64,000 nucleotides of DNA from Amanita rubescens (GCA_015039365.1 WION01000055.1:160198-224197); one strand, 5' to 3'; shown: positions 44,401-55,510, counted from the first letter of the stretch. Numbers and translations: made by a program. The notes: a model not told the origin generated them from the letters alone.

Positions 44401-45702
44401 CATGAAATCCCATCCAGGGAGTGAGTGACTGTGTGCCTCCTAGCTCAATTTGAATTGCTGACATGTTGCCATGAAATCCCATCCAGGGAGTGAGTGACTG
44501 TGTGCCTCCTAGCTCAATTTGAATTGCTGACATGTTGCCATGAAATCCCATCCAGCGAGTGAGTGACTGTGTGCCTCCTAGCTCAATTTGAATTGCTGAC
44601 ATGTTGCCATGAAATCCCATCCAGGGAGTGAGTGACTGTGTGCCTCCTAGCTCAATTTGAATTGCTGACATGTTGCCATGAAATCCCATCCAGCTTGTGA
44701 GTGACTGTGTGCCTCCTAGCTCAATTTGAATTGCTGACATGTTGCCATGAAATCCCATCCAGGGAGTGAGTGACTGTGTGCCTCCTAGCTCAATTTGAAT
44801 TGCTGACATGTTGCCATGAAATCCCATCCAGCTTGTGAGTGACTGTGTGCCTCCTAGCTCAATTTGAATTGCTGACATGTTGCCATGAAATCCCATCCAG
44901 CTTGTGAGTGACTGTGTGCCTCCTAGCTCAATTTGAATTGCTGACATGTTGCCATGAAATCCCATCCAGGGAGTGAGTGACTGTGTGCCTCCTAGCTCAA
45001 TTTGAATTGCTGACATGTTGCCATGAAATCCCATCCAGTTTGTGAGTGACTGTGTGCCTCCTAGCTCAATTTGAATTGCTGACATGTTGCCATGAATTCC
45101 CATCCAGGGAGTGAGTCACTGCATTTCCTGAATTACTAACATCACTCTCACATCTTGTTTAGTTTGTATCTGTCTTCTCCCACCTACTCTCTTTCCTCTA
45201 CTTTATTAATAGGCATCCATTTCACAGGTGAACCATGTTCAGGGTCTTATGGACACTCAATTCAATGTAAGATCATATCTCATTCTTTTCATTCCCTTCA
45301 ATCAAGTATTCCCAATTACATAGGCACCTTCTTTGCATTGTTTCATTGGTCTGATTAATTTTACCCTTTCTCTTATATTTACAGTTTCTTACCATTACCT
45401 GTACAGCCATTCTCATCTGTCTTGAACATTCCTTCTGGCTTGTCCAGCAAGGCTGCAATTCCAATGATGGCTTCACCAAGGCCTGGAAATATTATCTCAA
45501 CACCCAGCATGCACTGGTTGAACAAGACTTGGACAACTACTTGAGGTCAATGGGCATCAATGATTGGTTCATCATGAAGCATTGCCCATCTGAAGAAGAG
45601 TGTGCTGAATACAGAAAAATAGTTCTTAGCAATTTATTATGTAAGTCCTGTTTCTGTCTTCTTTGGGCTGGAATCCTAGCTGATATATCTTCAGCACATT
45701 AA
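41432..45702 (+). CDS. P-loop G-domain protein with 47 exons, 29 tandem 3-nt microexons
   Basis: Exons by splice signals and frame: 41432-41749, 41873-42045, 42092-42171, 42223-42393, 42436-42595, 42699-42707, 42744-42776, 42823-42831, 42886-42888, 42939-42941, 42995-43003, 43053-43055, 43116-43118; then 29 microexons of 3 nt at 43176+69k (k=0-28); then 45163-45165, 45243-45266, 45324-45348, 45385-45640, 45695-45702. Total 1377 nt, 458 aa, one frame. The G domain (residues about 85-230) has GRANAGKTTLL (P-loop), FHDSPGFEAGG (G3) and FTKFDD (G4). A helix LLCIVSLFLTITCTAILICL and then EHSFWLVQQ precede a C-terminal helical tail (YLRSMGINDWFIMKHCPSEE), the layout of fungal G-domain membrane proteins. 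Microexons supply a charged linker rich in D, E, K, H, N, L, F. The role of the protein is unknown. The 42596-42698 intron contains an internal AG|GT (42645/42646) that could be a recursive site. Confidence 0.75.
43119..45162 (+). repeat. tandem intron/microexon array (69-bp units)
   Basis: Twenty-eight 66-nt introns, near identical, alternate with 29 three-base exons at an exact 69-bp period (43176 to 45110). Every intron begins GTGAGTGACTGTGTG, has TTGCTGACATG as branch-like site, and ends AATCCCATCCAG. Within introns I see essentially one variable position (CTAGCTCAA or CTAGATCAA, five copies with A) and one change in the last unit. The triplets vary: GGA 11, CTT 5, CAA 4, GCA 3, CGA 3, TTT 2, GAA 1. 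Flanking end introns (43119-43175 and 45111-45162) are diverged but keep donor, branch site (TTACTAAC in the last) and acceptor. The minus strand is incidentally open for 658 codons (43127-45103) because 69 is divisible by three. Confidence 0.85.
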
Positions 45703-45934
45703 TATGAATTTTATACTTATATTTGTATGTATAACAAAGAACCTGTTGAAAATATATAAAAGATTATAAGTTATTGGGACTCTCCAGGGTGGTGGTAGGG
45801 TAACACAGAAGGCTTAACTCCTAATTTAGGGTTAAGCCTTTTTGGCTGACCTTGGTAGTACTCATGAGGCCAGGGTGGTCAGTGCATGCATTTGATGGCT
45901 GACCTGGCTGGACAGTAATGAGCCCAGACCTGCT
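45703..45934. other. 3' flank with a 32-bp palindrome
   Basis: 3' flank of the G-domain gene. At 45809-45840 there is a near-perfect inverted repeat, AAGGCTTAAC ... GTTAAGCCTT around CCTAATTTAGG, able to form a 10-bp stem extended by a second palindrome. Possibly a transcription end or processing structure, or a MITE end. Confidence 0.5.
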
Positions 45935-46225
45935 GCACATTATATAGGCCTAAGTCAGTAAGGGTGGGGGGTTCAGGGTATACAGGGGGGGGTTCAGGGT
46001 ATCAATTTTGCCCACTGCATGGTCCAAAGTTTAAAAATAATGCGCGGATATATTTGGTTAGAATGTATATAACACATATGAAACCTAACATACATATATA
46101 TTGACATAAAAACATATGTGGCTGATGCATCTAGAAGTGTGGGTGATGAGTTTCAGGGTTCTGAATTGGTATTTATATCATTCAGTACATATTTAACTGC
46201 GGATGAAGACATGAGAATAGGCGGA
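45935..46225 (+). repeat. dispersed repeat R1, copy 1
   Basis: Begins ACATTATATAGGCCTAAGTC, followed by G-rich GGGTGGGGGGTTCAGGGTA, then CGCGGATATAT and an end with GAATAGGCGGAATGATTTC. A second copy is at 49665-49910. Confidence 0.65.
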
Positions 46226-48125
46226 ATGATTTCTGCCTTCAGAGCATAACATGACTTATGATCCGCCAATGACAACATTGGAATTGGCGGAACATTTCTC
46301 TGTCTTTTCATCAGCCGATGATGGCATTTGAATAACTATTATTCCGCCGATGTCAATGTTAAAATAGGCGGATCTCTCGTTTCTATTTTAATGTTAAATA
46401 ATACAAAGCGTCTTGTGCCAGGTTAAAGTACTATCCGCGAATTCACGCATCAGAATTGGCGGATGAGCAGGAACATATTGAAAGAGATTGATTGATGTTG
46501 AGAAGTGAAGTAGTTGTGACGAGAGTCCATGCTCAAGCGTGAGTGTTGCTAGCAGCTTGTGCAAGAGGCAAGGCCATTCATGAGAGAGATAATCATGGTG
46601 GGAGACGAAGATAGCTGTGGCGAGACTCTGCGCTCAAGCCCGAGTGTCATTAGCACGTTGAACGAGAGGCCAAGTCATTCCCTAGAGAGATATTGCTGTT
46701 GAGAAACGAACGTAGCTGTGACGAGACTCTGCGCTCAAGCCTGAGTGTCGTTAGCACGTTGAACGAGAGGCCAAGTCATTCCCTAGAGAGATATTGATGT
46801 TGAGAAACGAACGTAGCTGTGACGAGACTCTGCGCTCAAGCCTGAGTGTCATTAGCAGCGTCAAACGAGAGGCCAAGTCATTCCCTAGAGAGATATCGAC
46901 GTCGAGAAACGAATGTAGCTGTCAAGCCCGAGTGTTGTTGGTGGCTTTGAATGAGATGCCAAGCCATTGATGTTGAGAGAGAATTGATGCAGAGATGTGA
47001 ACGTAGCTGTAATGAAACTCTGCGCTCAAGCCCGAGTGTCATCAGCAGCGTTGAATGAGAGCCAGGCTATTGGTGAGAGAGAGCTGCGTGGCAATGATAA
47101 AGTGGAAGCCGCCGATTCAGACATCGGAATTGGCGGAGGTGTCCAAACATTTCCGATCAACATATTTGAGTATCCGCCGATTCAATCGTCTGAATCGGCG
47201 GATGCCTGAGCAACACAGGAACATCATTAAGTAAAAGAGATGATCAGACTTCTTACCCAGTGTGTTTTGATTACTAGAGCGGTGTGGCAACGTGAAAGTG
47301 GAAGCCACCGATTCAGACATCGGAATTGGCGGAGGCGTCCAAACATTGCCCAATAGGATGGTGGGTGGGGATATAGGAAGATGTTCCCACGCAATACGAA
47401 CTTCTGGACCTAATGTCCACCAATAGGTACGTATGTTATGAAGGCCATATATGCATTTGCTGATGTGTAAAAGGTTGGGGGGATGCAGAAGTGCTTACAG
47501 AACGTAGGAAAGAGGCTGAATTGTTGAGGTGGCAGGTACGTCATGTTCACATATACCGTCGTCATCGTCAGTGGACATTTACACTGATGACTTGTGCCAG
47601 CTGTCTTGTGTTACGCCGCATATGCAATTGTCAACATCGGCGGATGATCACACCGCGTATCTGATTGTCAACATCGGCGGATGATCACACCGCTTCTCTG
47701 TGCACCAAGCCGAATAGTACAAGACTATGAAGAGATATGCCATGTGAGTACTTAATGCCCACCAATGATGACGTTAATAGTGGCAGACTCCACGCATGCC
47801 AACGTCATCCGCCAATAACAAGGTTCAAGTAGGCGGACCATCTCTCAGATATACCCAGAACCTTCGCCACTGACGACGTTCAAGTACACCGCTCAGGCAT
47901 ACCAATGCTGTCCGCCGATAACGACATTCAAATAGGCGGACCGTCTGCTCAGATATACCCAGAACCTTCGCCACTGTGGACGTTCAAGTACACCGGTCAG
48001 CTATACCAACGCCGTCCGCCTATAACAACGTTCAAATAGGCGGACAATGTGCTCAGAAATATCACCATCATCCGCCAATAACAATGTTCAAGTAGGCGGA
48101 AATTCTGCACACACATATGGCCTCA
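46200..48125. repeat. cluster of TCCGCC/GGCGGA inverted-repeat modules
   Basis: At least ten modules of about 30-36 bp in which TCCGCC is followed 20-25 bp later by GGCGGA: for example 46262-46300, 46346-46377, 47171-47202 (TCCGCCGATTCA ... TGAATCGGCGGA, a perfect 12-bp stem), 47808-47840, 47908-47942, 48015-48045, 48070-48102. The loops share ATAACAACGTTCAA-like sequence that is itself near palindromic. No coding potential is seen. Confidence 0.6.
46480..47090 (+). repeat. tandem repeat, ~90-120 bp units
   Basis: About six units sharing GAGACTCTGCGCTCAAGC, GAGTGTCRTTAGCA, GAGAGGCCAAGTCATT and GAGAGATATTG. Unit lengths vary and units at the ends are more diverged. Confidence 0.6.
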
Positions 48126-48695
48126 CTCACGCACCTACAGTCATCAACGTCGAATATTTTGCTGAGAAGCTCTGAGGATAAGGTGGTAGTATTCCAAATG
48201 GATATTGAAGGTACATTGGTGCGTACGCGAACGCTATCATAGATTCATAGCTGACCACATGCTCGCATCTCAGCATTTACTATATTCGTTCCTTACATCA
48301 TTGTTACTGTATAAATACGTCCCATATCAAATGAAATCATACAAGTAGATCGACCAAAACGCGTGTAGCGCAACATGTAGCGCCTTGTGACGCATTAATA
48401 TTCCCTCAAATGTGCTGAAACACCATATGAAACGCTTCACCCGTCATCCCTTCCTGCCTAGCAAGCGCCCCTATCCACACCAGCAGGGGCTAACCTTGAT
48501 GTGATCTTTGTCCACTTTGCACAAGGCATGATAGGAGTCAGGACGAGTCAATAGATCAGCAGGTATTGATGTCGGTAAGCGATTTCGCCTGTTTCACTTG
48601 TTCGCTTGCCGATTAATCCAACGTGTTACAGCTAAGGGTCAGCGATGATAAGTAGAGTACGGCTCACTGTCACCAATTCCCGTGTATCTAACATC
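47091..48695. other. repeat-rich intergenic
   Basis: Contains a duplicated ~55-bp segment (47100-47155 and 47297-47345, GATTCAGACATCGGAATTGG core) and many of the inverted-repeat modules. Nothing coding recognised before 48696. Confidence 0.35.
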
Positions 48696-49674
48696 ATGTC
48701 TGACACAACCGCTCAATCTGAAAATGTCTTTAACACAGCCAATATCGAGAAAGAAGAGGAAAAACATGGGTTTAAACCGAAGGTGAGCTTATATGATACT
48801 ACAATCTGTCGGTTGGAGCGGCTGACAACTGATTTAGAAGATTCCTGTTCCTCGCCCGGCGAATCGCGCTAAAGCAGGTCATGAAATGGAGAACATGGAT
48901 GGATCCAATATGCAAGTGGACCCTCAGGTGCGTATAGCAACTCAGAACATGATTGATCTCTGATCTAATAATTAACTAGGCTACCGGCGACGCTTCAAAG
49001 GGGAACGGTGAAGAAGAAAACGAAAACGAAAGTGACAACGATAACGATAATGATAACGACAATGATAATGCTAACGAAAAAGAAAAAGAAAATGAGATGG
49101 ATGGAAACGTTCAAGTATTATGTATTCATCTGGTATTAAACACACAGCGCTAACCGTCATTCATCAGGATCGGCCCAGGGGCAAAGGCAATATGTCTAAA
49201 AAGAGAAAAGGAAAGAAGAAGGCGCAAGAGGTAAGGAACGAAGTATTAGTATCGTTCAGAGACTCATATGCTGGGTAACAGGTGAAAACGAATAAAAAAG
49301 GCAAGGGGAAGAAGAAGGAGGCAGATGATGATGTGGATATGGACGCTGGCGGCGATGAAGAGGAGGACAGATTGGATGAGGATTATAGGCCAGGCAAAGG
49401 CAGCAAGGGGGAGTCGAAGACGGGTGCAGCGATGGAAAAGGAGAGGGCGAAGCACAGCGACGAAGAGCAGAAGGTAGATGCTGCTCAGTTTTCGGTGAAC
49501 GTGATCGACTTATTCAACGCACCGATGGAAATCCATTTCGGTAATTGGAACACACGACCTCTCGTCCCCCTTGAATGGAAGAAACTGAAGGCGTCGATGA
49601 CGGCGCAAGGGATCAAGTCGTTTTCCAGCGAGCACATGATGCCGCTGGTTATCAGCCGTCGACACATTATATAG
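48696..49674 (+). CDS. acidic/Lys-rich protein, truncated by repeat R1
   Basis: Five exons with phase-0 introns: 48696-48782, 48838-48927, 48980-49114, 49168-49230, 49282-49674 (768 nt). The product starts MSDTTAQSENVFNTANIEKE. It has an Asn/Asp/Glu repeat (NDNDNDNDNDNANEKEKENE) in exon 3, Lys/Gly-rich runs in exons 4-5 (KKRKGKKKAQ, KGKGKKKE), then a folded-looking end (NAPMEIHFGNWNTRPLVPLE). The last codons lie inside repeat R1 (from about 49662), so the natural C-terminus was probably replaced. Likely nuclear; family not recognised. Confidence 0.5.
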
Positions 49675-49910
49675 GCCTAAGTCAGTAAGGGTGGGGGGTT
49701 TAGGGTAAGCAGGGGGGGGGTTAAGGGTATTGGTTTTTCGTATAGCATGGCTCAAAATCTAAGAATAATCCGCGGATATATTTTTGTTAATATGTATATA
49801 ACACACATGAAACACAATATATTATATTATTCAGTAGATATTTAACCGCGGATGAAGACAGGAGAATAGGCGGAATGATTTCATAGGACCGCGGATTCCA
49901 ATGGTGAGAT
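49665..49910 (+). repeat. dispersed repeat R1, copy 2
   Basis: Matches 45935-46225: CATTATATAGGCCTAAGTCA, GGGTGGGGGGTTTAGGGTA, CGCGGATATAT, GAATAGGCGGAATGATTTC. It begins inside the coding region of the preceding gene. Confidence 0.65.
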
Positions 49911-50394
49911 TGGCGGACCATTTTTCATTATACACCTTTTTATAACACTAGTACTATAAACATATCATAGATTTTTTCAAATCTTATTGTATCAATGGAA
50001 AGGTATCATATACCACTTACTAACCCTGCAATAGCTAAGAAATCGGCAGTCCAGTTTTCGAGTTATTGAGCCTTCAATATTCATCAAGTTGTGACCTGTA
50101 GTGACATATAGGTCACAACACCAGGAGCGCTTACCCTCTGCTCTCCACTGCTGTCACACCCCTCTGGACTGTTCAATTGGAATGTATGATATAAGGAAAC
50201 ATCCTTTTGCTCATCAGAAATAGATGAGGAGGTATAGAAATGGCAGCAGCAATGGTCAAATGCTAAGAGGCGGTGAATGTTAAATACTATACAGTGTACA
50301 TTACAATGGCTAGACTATCCCAAACTTATCAAATATGTCATTGGGACATCCTCAATTAAGATTCCAATGGGTTTGAGGTGTAAGGAGTGACCAG
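49911..50394. other. AT-rich, unassigned
   Basis: No gene or clear repeat recognised before the satellite begins. Confidence 0.3.
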
Positions 50395-53300
50395 AAAGGC
50401 AACGACATTTTGGTACGTTTGGGCTACGTTTTGGTACGTTTCAAGGTAACTTGCTTATCACAAGCAGCAGCACTCTCAGGAAACTTTGCTGGGCACTTAG
50501 GATTATATCCTTACCAACTGTAATTTATTTGAGGGGATGGGTGCAGCCAGGGAGGCCACTACGTTTTGCTACGTTTTACTAAGTTCTATATTTCACACGC
50601 TATAAGTTTCAAGATGAGTTGTATATCACAAGCACAACAAGGAGCGGTGCTCTCAGAAACCTTGGGTGGGCACTTAGGATCATGTACTTACACACTGTAA
50701 TTTATTTGAGAGGAGGGGGGCAGCCAGGAAGGCCACTACGTTTTGCTACGTTTTGCTACGTTCTATATTTCACACGCTATAAGTTTCAAGATGAGTTGTA
50801 TATCACAAGCACAACAAAGAGCGGTGCTCTCAGAAGACTTGGGTGGGCACTTAGGATCATATCCTTACAAACTGTAATTTATTTGAGAGGAGGGGAGCAG
50901 CCAGGAAGGCCGCGACGTTTCACTACGTTTTGCTACGTTCCATATTTCACACGATATAAGTTTCAAGATGAGTTGTATATCATAAGCACAACTGAGAGTG
51001 GTGCTCTCAGAAACCTTGGGTGGTCACTTTGGATCATATCATTACAATCTACATTTTATTTGAGGTGAGGGGGGCAGCCAGGAAGGCCGCGACGTTTTGC
51101 TACGTTTTGCTACGTTCTATATTTCACACGCTATAAGTTTCAAGATGAGTTGCATATCACAAGTACAACTGAGAGTGGTGCTCTCAGAAACCTTGGGTGG
51201 TCACTTTGGATCATATCATTACAATCTACATTTTATTTGAGGTGAGGGGAGCAGCCAGGAAGGCCACTACGTTTTGCTACATTTTGCTACGTTCTATATT
51301 TCACACGCTATAAGTTTCAAGATGAGTTGTCTATCACAAGCACAACTGAGACCGGTGCTCTCAGAAATCTTGGGTGGTCACTTTGGATCATATCATTACA
51401 ATCTACATTTTATTTGAGGTGAGGGGAGCAGCCAGGGAGGCCACTACGTTTTGCTACGTTTTGCTACGTTCTATATTTCACACGCTATAAGTTTCAAGAT
51501 GAGTTGTATATCACAAGCACAACAAAGAGCGGTGCTCTCAGAAATCTTGGGTGGTCACTTTGGATCATATCATTACAATCTACAATTTATTTGAGGTGAG
51601 GGGAGCAGCCAGGAAGGCCACTACGTTTTGCTACGTTTTGCTACGTTCTATATTTCACACGCTATAAGTTTCAAGATGAGTTGTATATCACAAGCACAAT
51701 TGAGAGCGGTGCTCTCAGAAATCTTGGGTGGTCACTTTGGATCATATCATTACAATCTACAATTTATTTGAGGTGAGGGGAGCAGCCAGGAAGGCCACTA
51801 CGTTTTGCTACGTTTTGCTACGTTCTATATTTCACACGCTATAAGTTTCAAGATGAGTTGTATATCACAAGCACAACAAAGAGCGGTGCTCTCAGAAATC
51901 TTGGGTGGTCACTTTGGATCATATCATTACAATCTACAATTTATTTGAGGTGAGGGGAGCAGCCAGGAAGGTCACTACGTTTTGCTACGTTTTGCTACGT
52001 TCTATATTTCACACGCTATAAGTTTCAAGATGAGTTGTATATCACAAGCACAACAAAGAGCGGTGCTCTCAGAAACCTTGGATGGTCACTTGGGATGATA
52101 TCATTACGATCTACAATTTATTTGAGGTGAGGGGGGCAGCCAAGGAGGCCACTACGTTTTGCTACGTTTTGCTACGTTTTACTAAGTTCTATATTTCACA
52201 AGCTATAAGTTTCAAGATGAGTTGTATATCACAAGCACAACAAAGAGCAGTGCTCTCAAAAACCTTGGGTGGTCACTTTGGATCATATCATTACAATCTA
52301 CAATTTATTTGAGGTGAGGGGAGCAGCCAGGAAGGTCACTACGTTTTGCTACGTTTTGCTACGTTCTATATTTCACACGCTATAAGTTTCAAGATGAGTT
52401 GTATATCACAAGCACAACAAAGAGCGGTGCTCTCAGAAGACTTGGGTGGTCACTTTGGATCATATCATTACAATCTACATTTTATTTGAGGTGAGGGGGG
52501 CAGCCAAGGAGGCCACTACGTTTTGCTACGTTTTGCTACATTTTGCTACGTTTTACTAAGTTCTATATTTCACACGCTATAAGTTTCAAGATGAGTTGTA
52601 TATCACAAGCACAACAAAGAGCGGTGCTCTCAAACACCTTGGGTGGTCACTTGGGATCACATCATTACAATCTACATTTTATTTGAGATGAGGGGAGCAG
52701 CCAGGGAGGCCACTATGTTTTGCTACGTTTTGCTACCTTCTATATTTCACACGCTATAAGTTTCAAGATGAGTTGTATATCACAAGCACAACAAAGAGCG
52801 GTGCTCTCAGAAGACTTGGGTGGTCACTTTGTATCATATTATTACAATCTACAATTTATTTGAGGTGAGGGGGGCAGCCAAGGAGGCCACTACGTTTTGC
52901 TACGTTTTGCTACGTTTTGCTACGTTTTACTAAGTTCTATATTTCACACGCTATAAGTTTCAAGATGAGTTGTATATCACAAGCACAACAAAGAGCGGTG
53001 CTCTCAAAAACCTTGGGTGGTCACTTGGGATCACATCATTACAATCTACATTTTATTTGAGATGAGGCGAGCAGCCAGGGAGGCCACTACGTTTTGCTAC
53101 GTTTTGCTACGTTCTATATTTCACACGCTATAAGTTTCAAGATGAGTTGTATATCACAAGCACAACAAAGAGCGGTGCTCTCAAAAACCTTGGGTGGTCA
53201 CTTGGGATCACATCATTACAATCTACATTTTATTTGAGATGAGGGGAGCAGCCAGGGAGGCCACTACGTTTTGCTCCGTTTTGCTACGTTCTATATTTCA

Positions 53301-55510
53301 CACGCTATAAGTTTCAAGATGAGTTGTATATCACAAGCACAACTGAGAGCGGTGCTCTCAGAAACTTTGGGTGGTCACTTTGGATCATATCATTACAATC
53401 TACATTTTATTTGAGATGAGGGGAGCAGCCAGGGAGGCAACTACGTTTTGCTACGTTTTACTACGTTTCATATATCACAAGCACAACTCAGAGCGGTGCT
53501 CTCAGATAGCTTGTGTGGGCACTTGGGATTATATCCTTACAATCTATGATTTATTTGAGGGGAGGGGAGCAGCCAGGAAGGCGTGCATTGAAGTCTGTTA
53601 TAGTTTAGAGTCACATGATTATGTATAAATACTTAGAACATACATAGTCATGTGACTCTCAACGCTCGTCTCAAGATGAGTTGTATATCACAAGCACAAT
53701 GCAGAGCGGCGCTCTCAGGAGACTTGGGTGGTCACTTGGGATTATATCCTTACAAACTGTAATTTATTTGAGGGCATGGGAGCAGCCAGGGATGCCGCGA
53801 CATTTCACTACGTTTTGCTACATTTCATATTTCACACGCTATAAGTTTCAAGATGAGTTGGATATCACAAGCACAACAAAGAGCAGTGCTCTCAGAAACC
53901 TTGGATGGTCACTTGGGATGATATCATTACGATCTACAATTTATTTGAGGTGAAGGGGGCAGCCAAGGAGGCCACTACGTTTTGCTACGTTTTGCTACGT
54001 TTTACTAAGTTCTATATTTCACACGCTATAAGTTTCAAGATGAGTTGTATATCATAAGCACAACTGGGAGTGGTGCTCTCAAAAACCTTGGGTGGTCACT
54101 TGGGATTATATCCTTACAATCTACATTTTATTTGAGGTGAGGGGAGCAGCCAAGGAGGCCGCGACGTTTCACTACGTTTTGCTACGTTTCATATTTCACA
54201 CGCTATAAGTTTCAAGATGAGTTGTCTATCACAAGCACAACTGAGACCGGTGCTCTCAGAAACCTTGGGTGGTCACTTTGGATCATATCATTACAATCTA
54301 CAATTTATTTGAGGTGAGGGGAGCAGCCAGGAAGGCCACTACATTTTGCTACGTTTTGCTACGTTCTATATTTCACACGCTATAAGTTTCAAGATGAGTT
54401 GTATATCACAAGCACAATTGAGAGCGGTGCTCTCAGAAATCTTGGGTGGTCACTTTGGATCATATCATTACAATCTACAATTTATTTGAGGTGAGGGGAG
54501 CAGCCAGGAAGGCCACTACGTTTTGCTACGTTTTGCTACGTTTTACTAAGTTCTATATTTCACACGCTATAAGTTTCAAGATGAGTTGTATATCACAAGC
54601 ACAATTGAGAGCGGTGCTCTCAGAAATCTTGGGTGGTCACTTTGGATCATATCATTACAATCTACAATTTATTTGAGGTGAGGGGAGCAGCCAGGAAGGC
54701 CACTACGTTTTGCTACGTTTTGCTACGTTCTATATTTCACACGCTCTAAGTTTCAAGATCACTTGCTTATCACAAGCGCAACAAAGAGCGGCACTCTCAA
54801 AAACCTTGGGTGGGCACTTAGGATCATGTCCTTACAAACTATAATTTATTTGACAGGAGGAGGGCAGCCAAACGTTTGACTACATTTTGCTACGTTTCAT
54901 ATTTCACACGCTATAAGTTTCAAGATGAGTTGTATATTATATTATATCACAAGCACAACTCAGAGCGGTGCTCTCAGAAACCTTGGATGATCACTTGGAA
55001 TTATATCCTTACAATCTACATTTTATTTGAGGTGAGGGGAGCAGCCAAGGAGGCCACTACGTTTTGCTACGTTTTACTAAGTTCTATATTTCACACGCTA
55101 TAAGTTTCAAGATGAGTTGTATATCACAAGCACAACAAAGAGCGGTGCTCTCAGAAGACTTGGGTGGGCACTTAGGATCATGTCCTTACAAACTGTAATT
55201 TATTTGAGAGGAGGGGGGCAGCCAGGAAGGCTGCGACGTTTTGCTACGTTTTGCTACGTTTCATATTTCACACGCTCTAAGTTTCAAGATGAGTTGAATA
55301 TCACAAGCACAAATCAGAGTGGTGGTCTCAGATGACTTGGGCGGGCACTTAGGATCATATCATTACAGACTCCAATTCATTTGATGGGAGGGGAGCAGCC
55401 AGGAAGGCCGCGACGTTTTACTACATTTTGCTACGTTTTGCTACGTTCTATATTGCACACGCTCTAAGTTTTGCTATGTTTCATATATCACAAGCACAGT
55501 GCGGTAGGAA
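50395..55510 (+). repeat. ~177-bp satellite array (about 28 units)
   Basis: Tandem units each contain, in order: GCTATAAGTTTCAAGATGAG, TATATCACAAGCACAA, GAGCGGTGCTCTCAG (a small hairpin, GAGC/GCTC), CTTGGGTGGTCACTTTGGAT, CAATCTACAATTTATTTGAG, GAGCAGCCAGGAAGGC and a run of CTACGTTTTG repeated two to four times. The CTACGTTTTG count is the main source of length variation. Units at both ends are more diverged. No sustained reading frame. Confidence 0.85.
53607..53659. repeat. palindromic insertion within satellite, copy 1
   Basis: Inverted repeat AGAGTCACATGA ... TCATGTGACTCT around ATAAATACTTAG. With flanks (about 53583-53675) it matches 59222-59315. MITE-like, interrupting the satellite. Confidence 0.6.

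Noticed and set aside
43127..45103. 658-aa repeat protein on the minus strand as a real gene
   Set aside because: Its repeats are exactly antisense to the intron/microexon units, its ends coincide with the array and not with promoter or splice signals, and the plus-strand gene frame runs through the array. Kept only as an alternative.
43176..45110. Array as a CRISPR-like repeat/spacer structure
   Set aside because: The spacer equivalent is only 3 nt, the host is eukaryotic, and the repeat carries splice signals.
45820..45835. CCTAA/TTAGGG inside the palindrome as telomeric sequence
   Set aside because: Single occurrence explained by the palindrome; no tandem telomere repeats in the window.
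50619..51068. Open frames in the ~177-bp satellite (reading YITSTT..GALR..LGW)
   Set aside because: Frame breaks between most units; arises from repeat periodicity.
52082..54676. Satellite as a second intron/exon array
   Set aside because: A GAGGTGAGG donor-like and CTCTCAG acceptor-like site recur in each unit, but the intervals are not in a consistent frame and no flanking gene reads into it.
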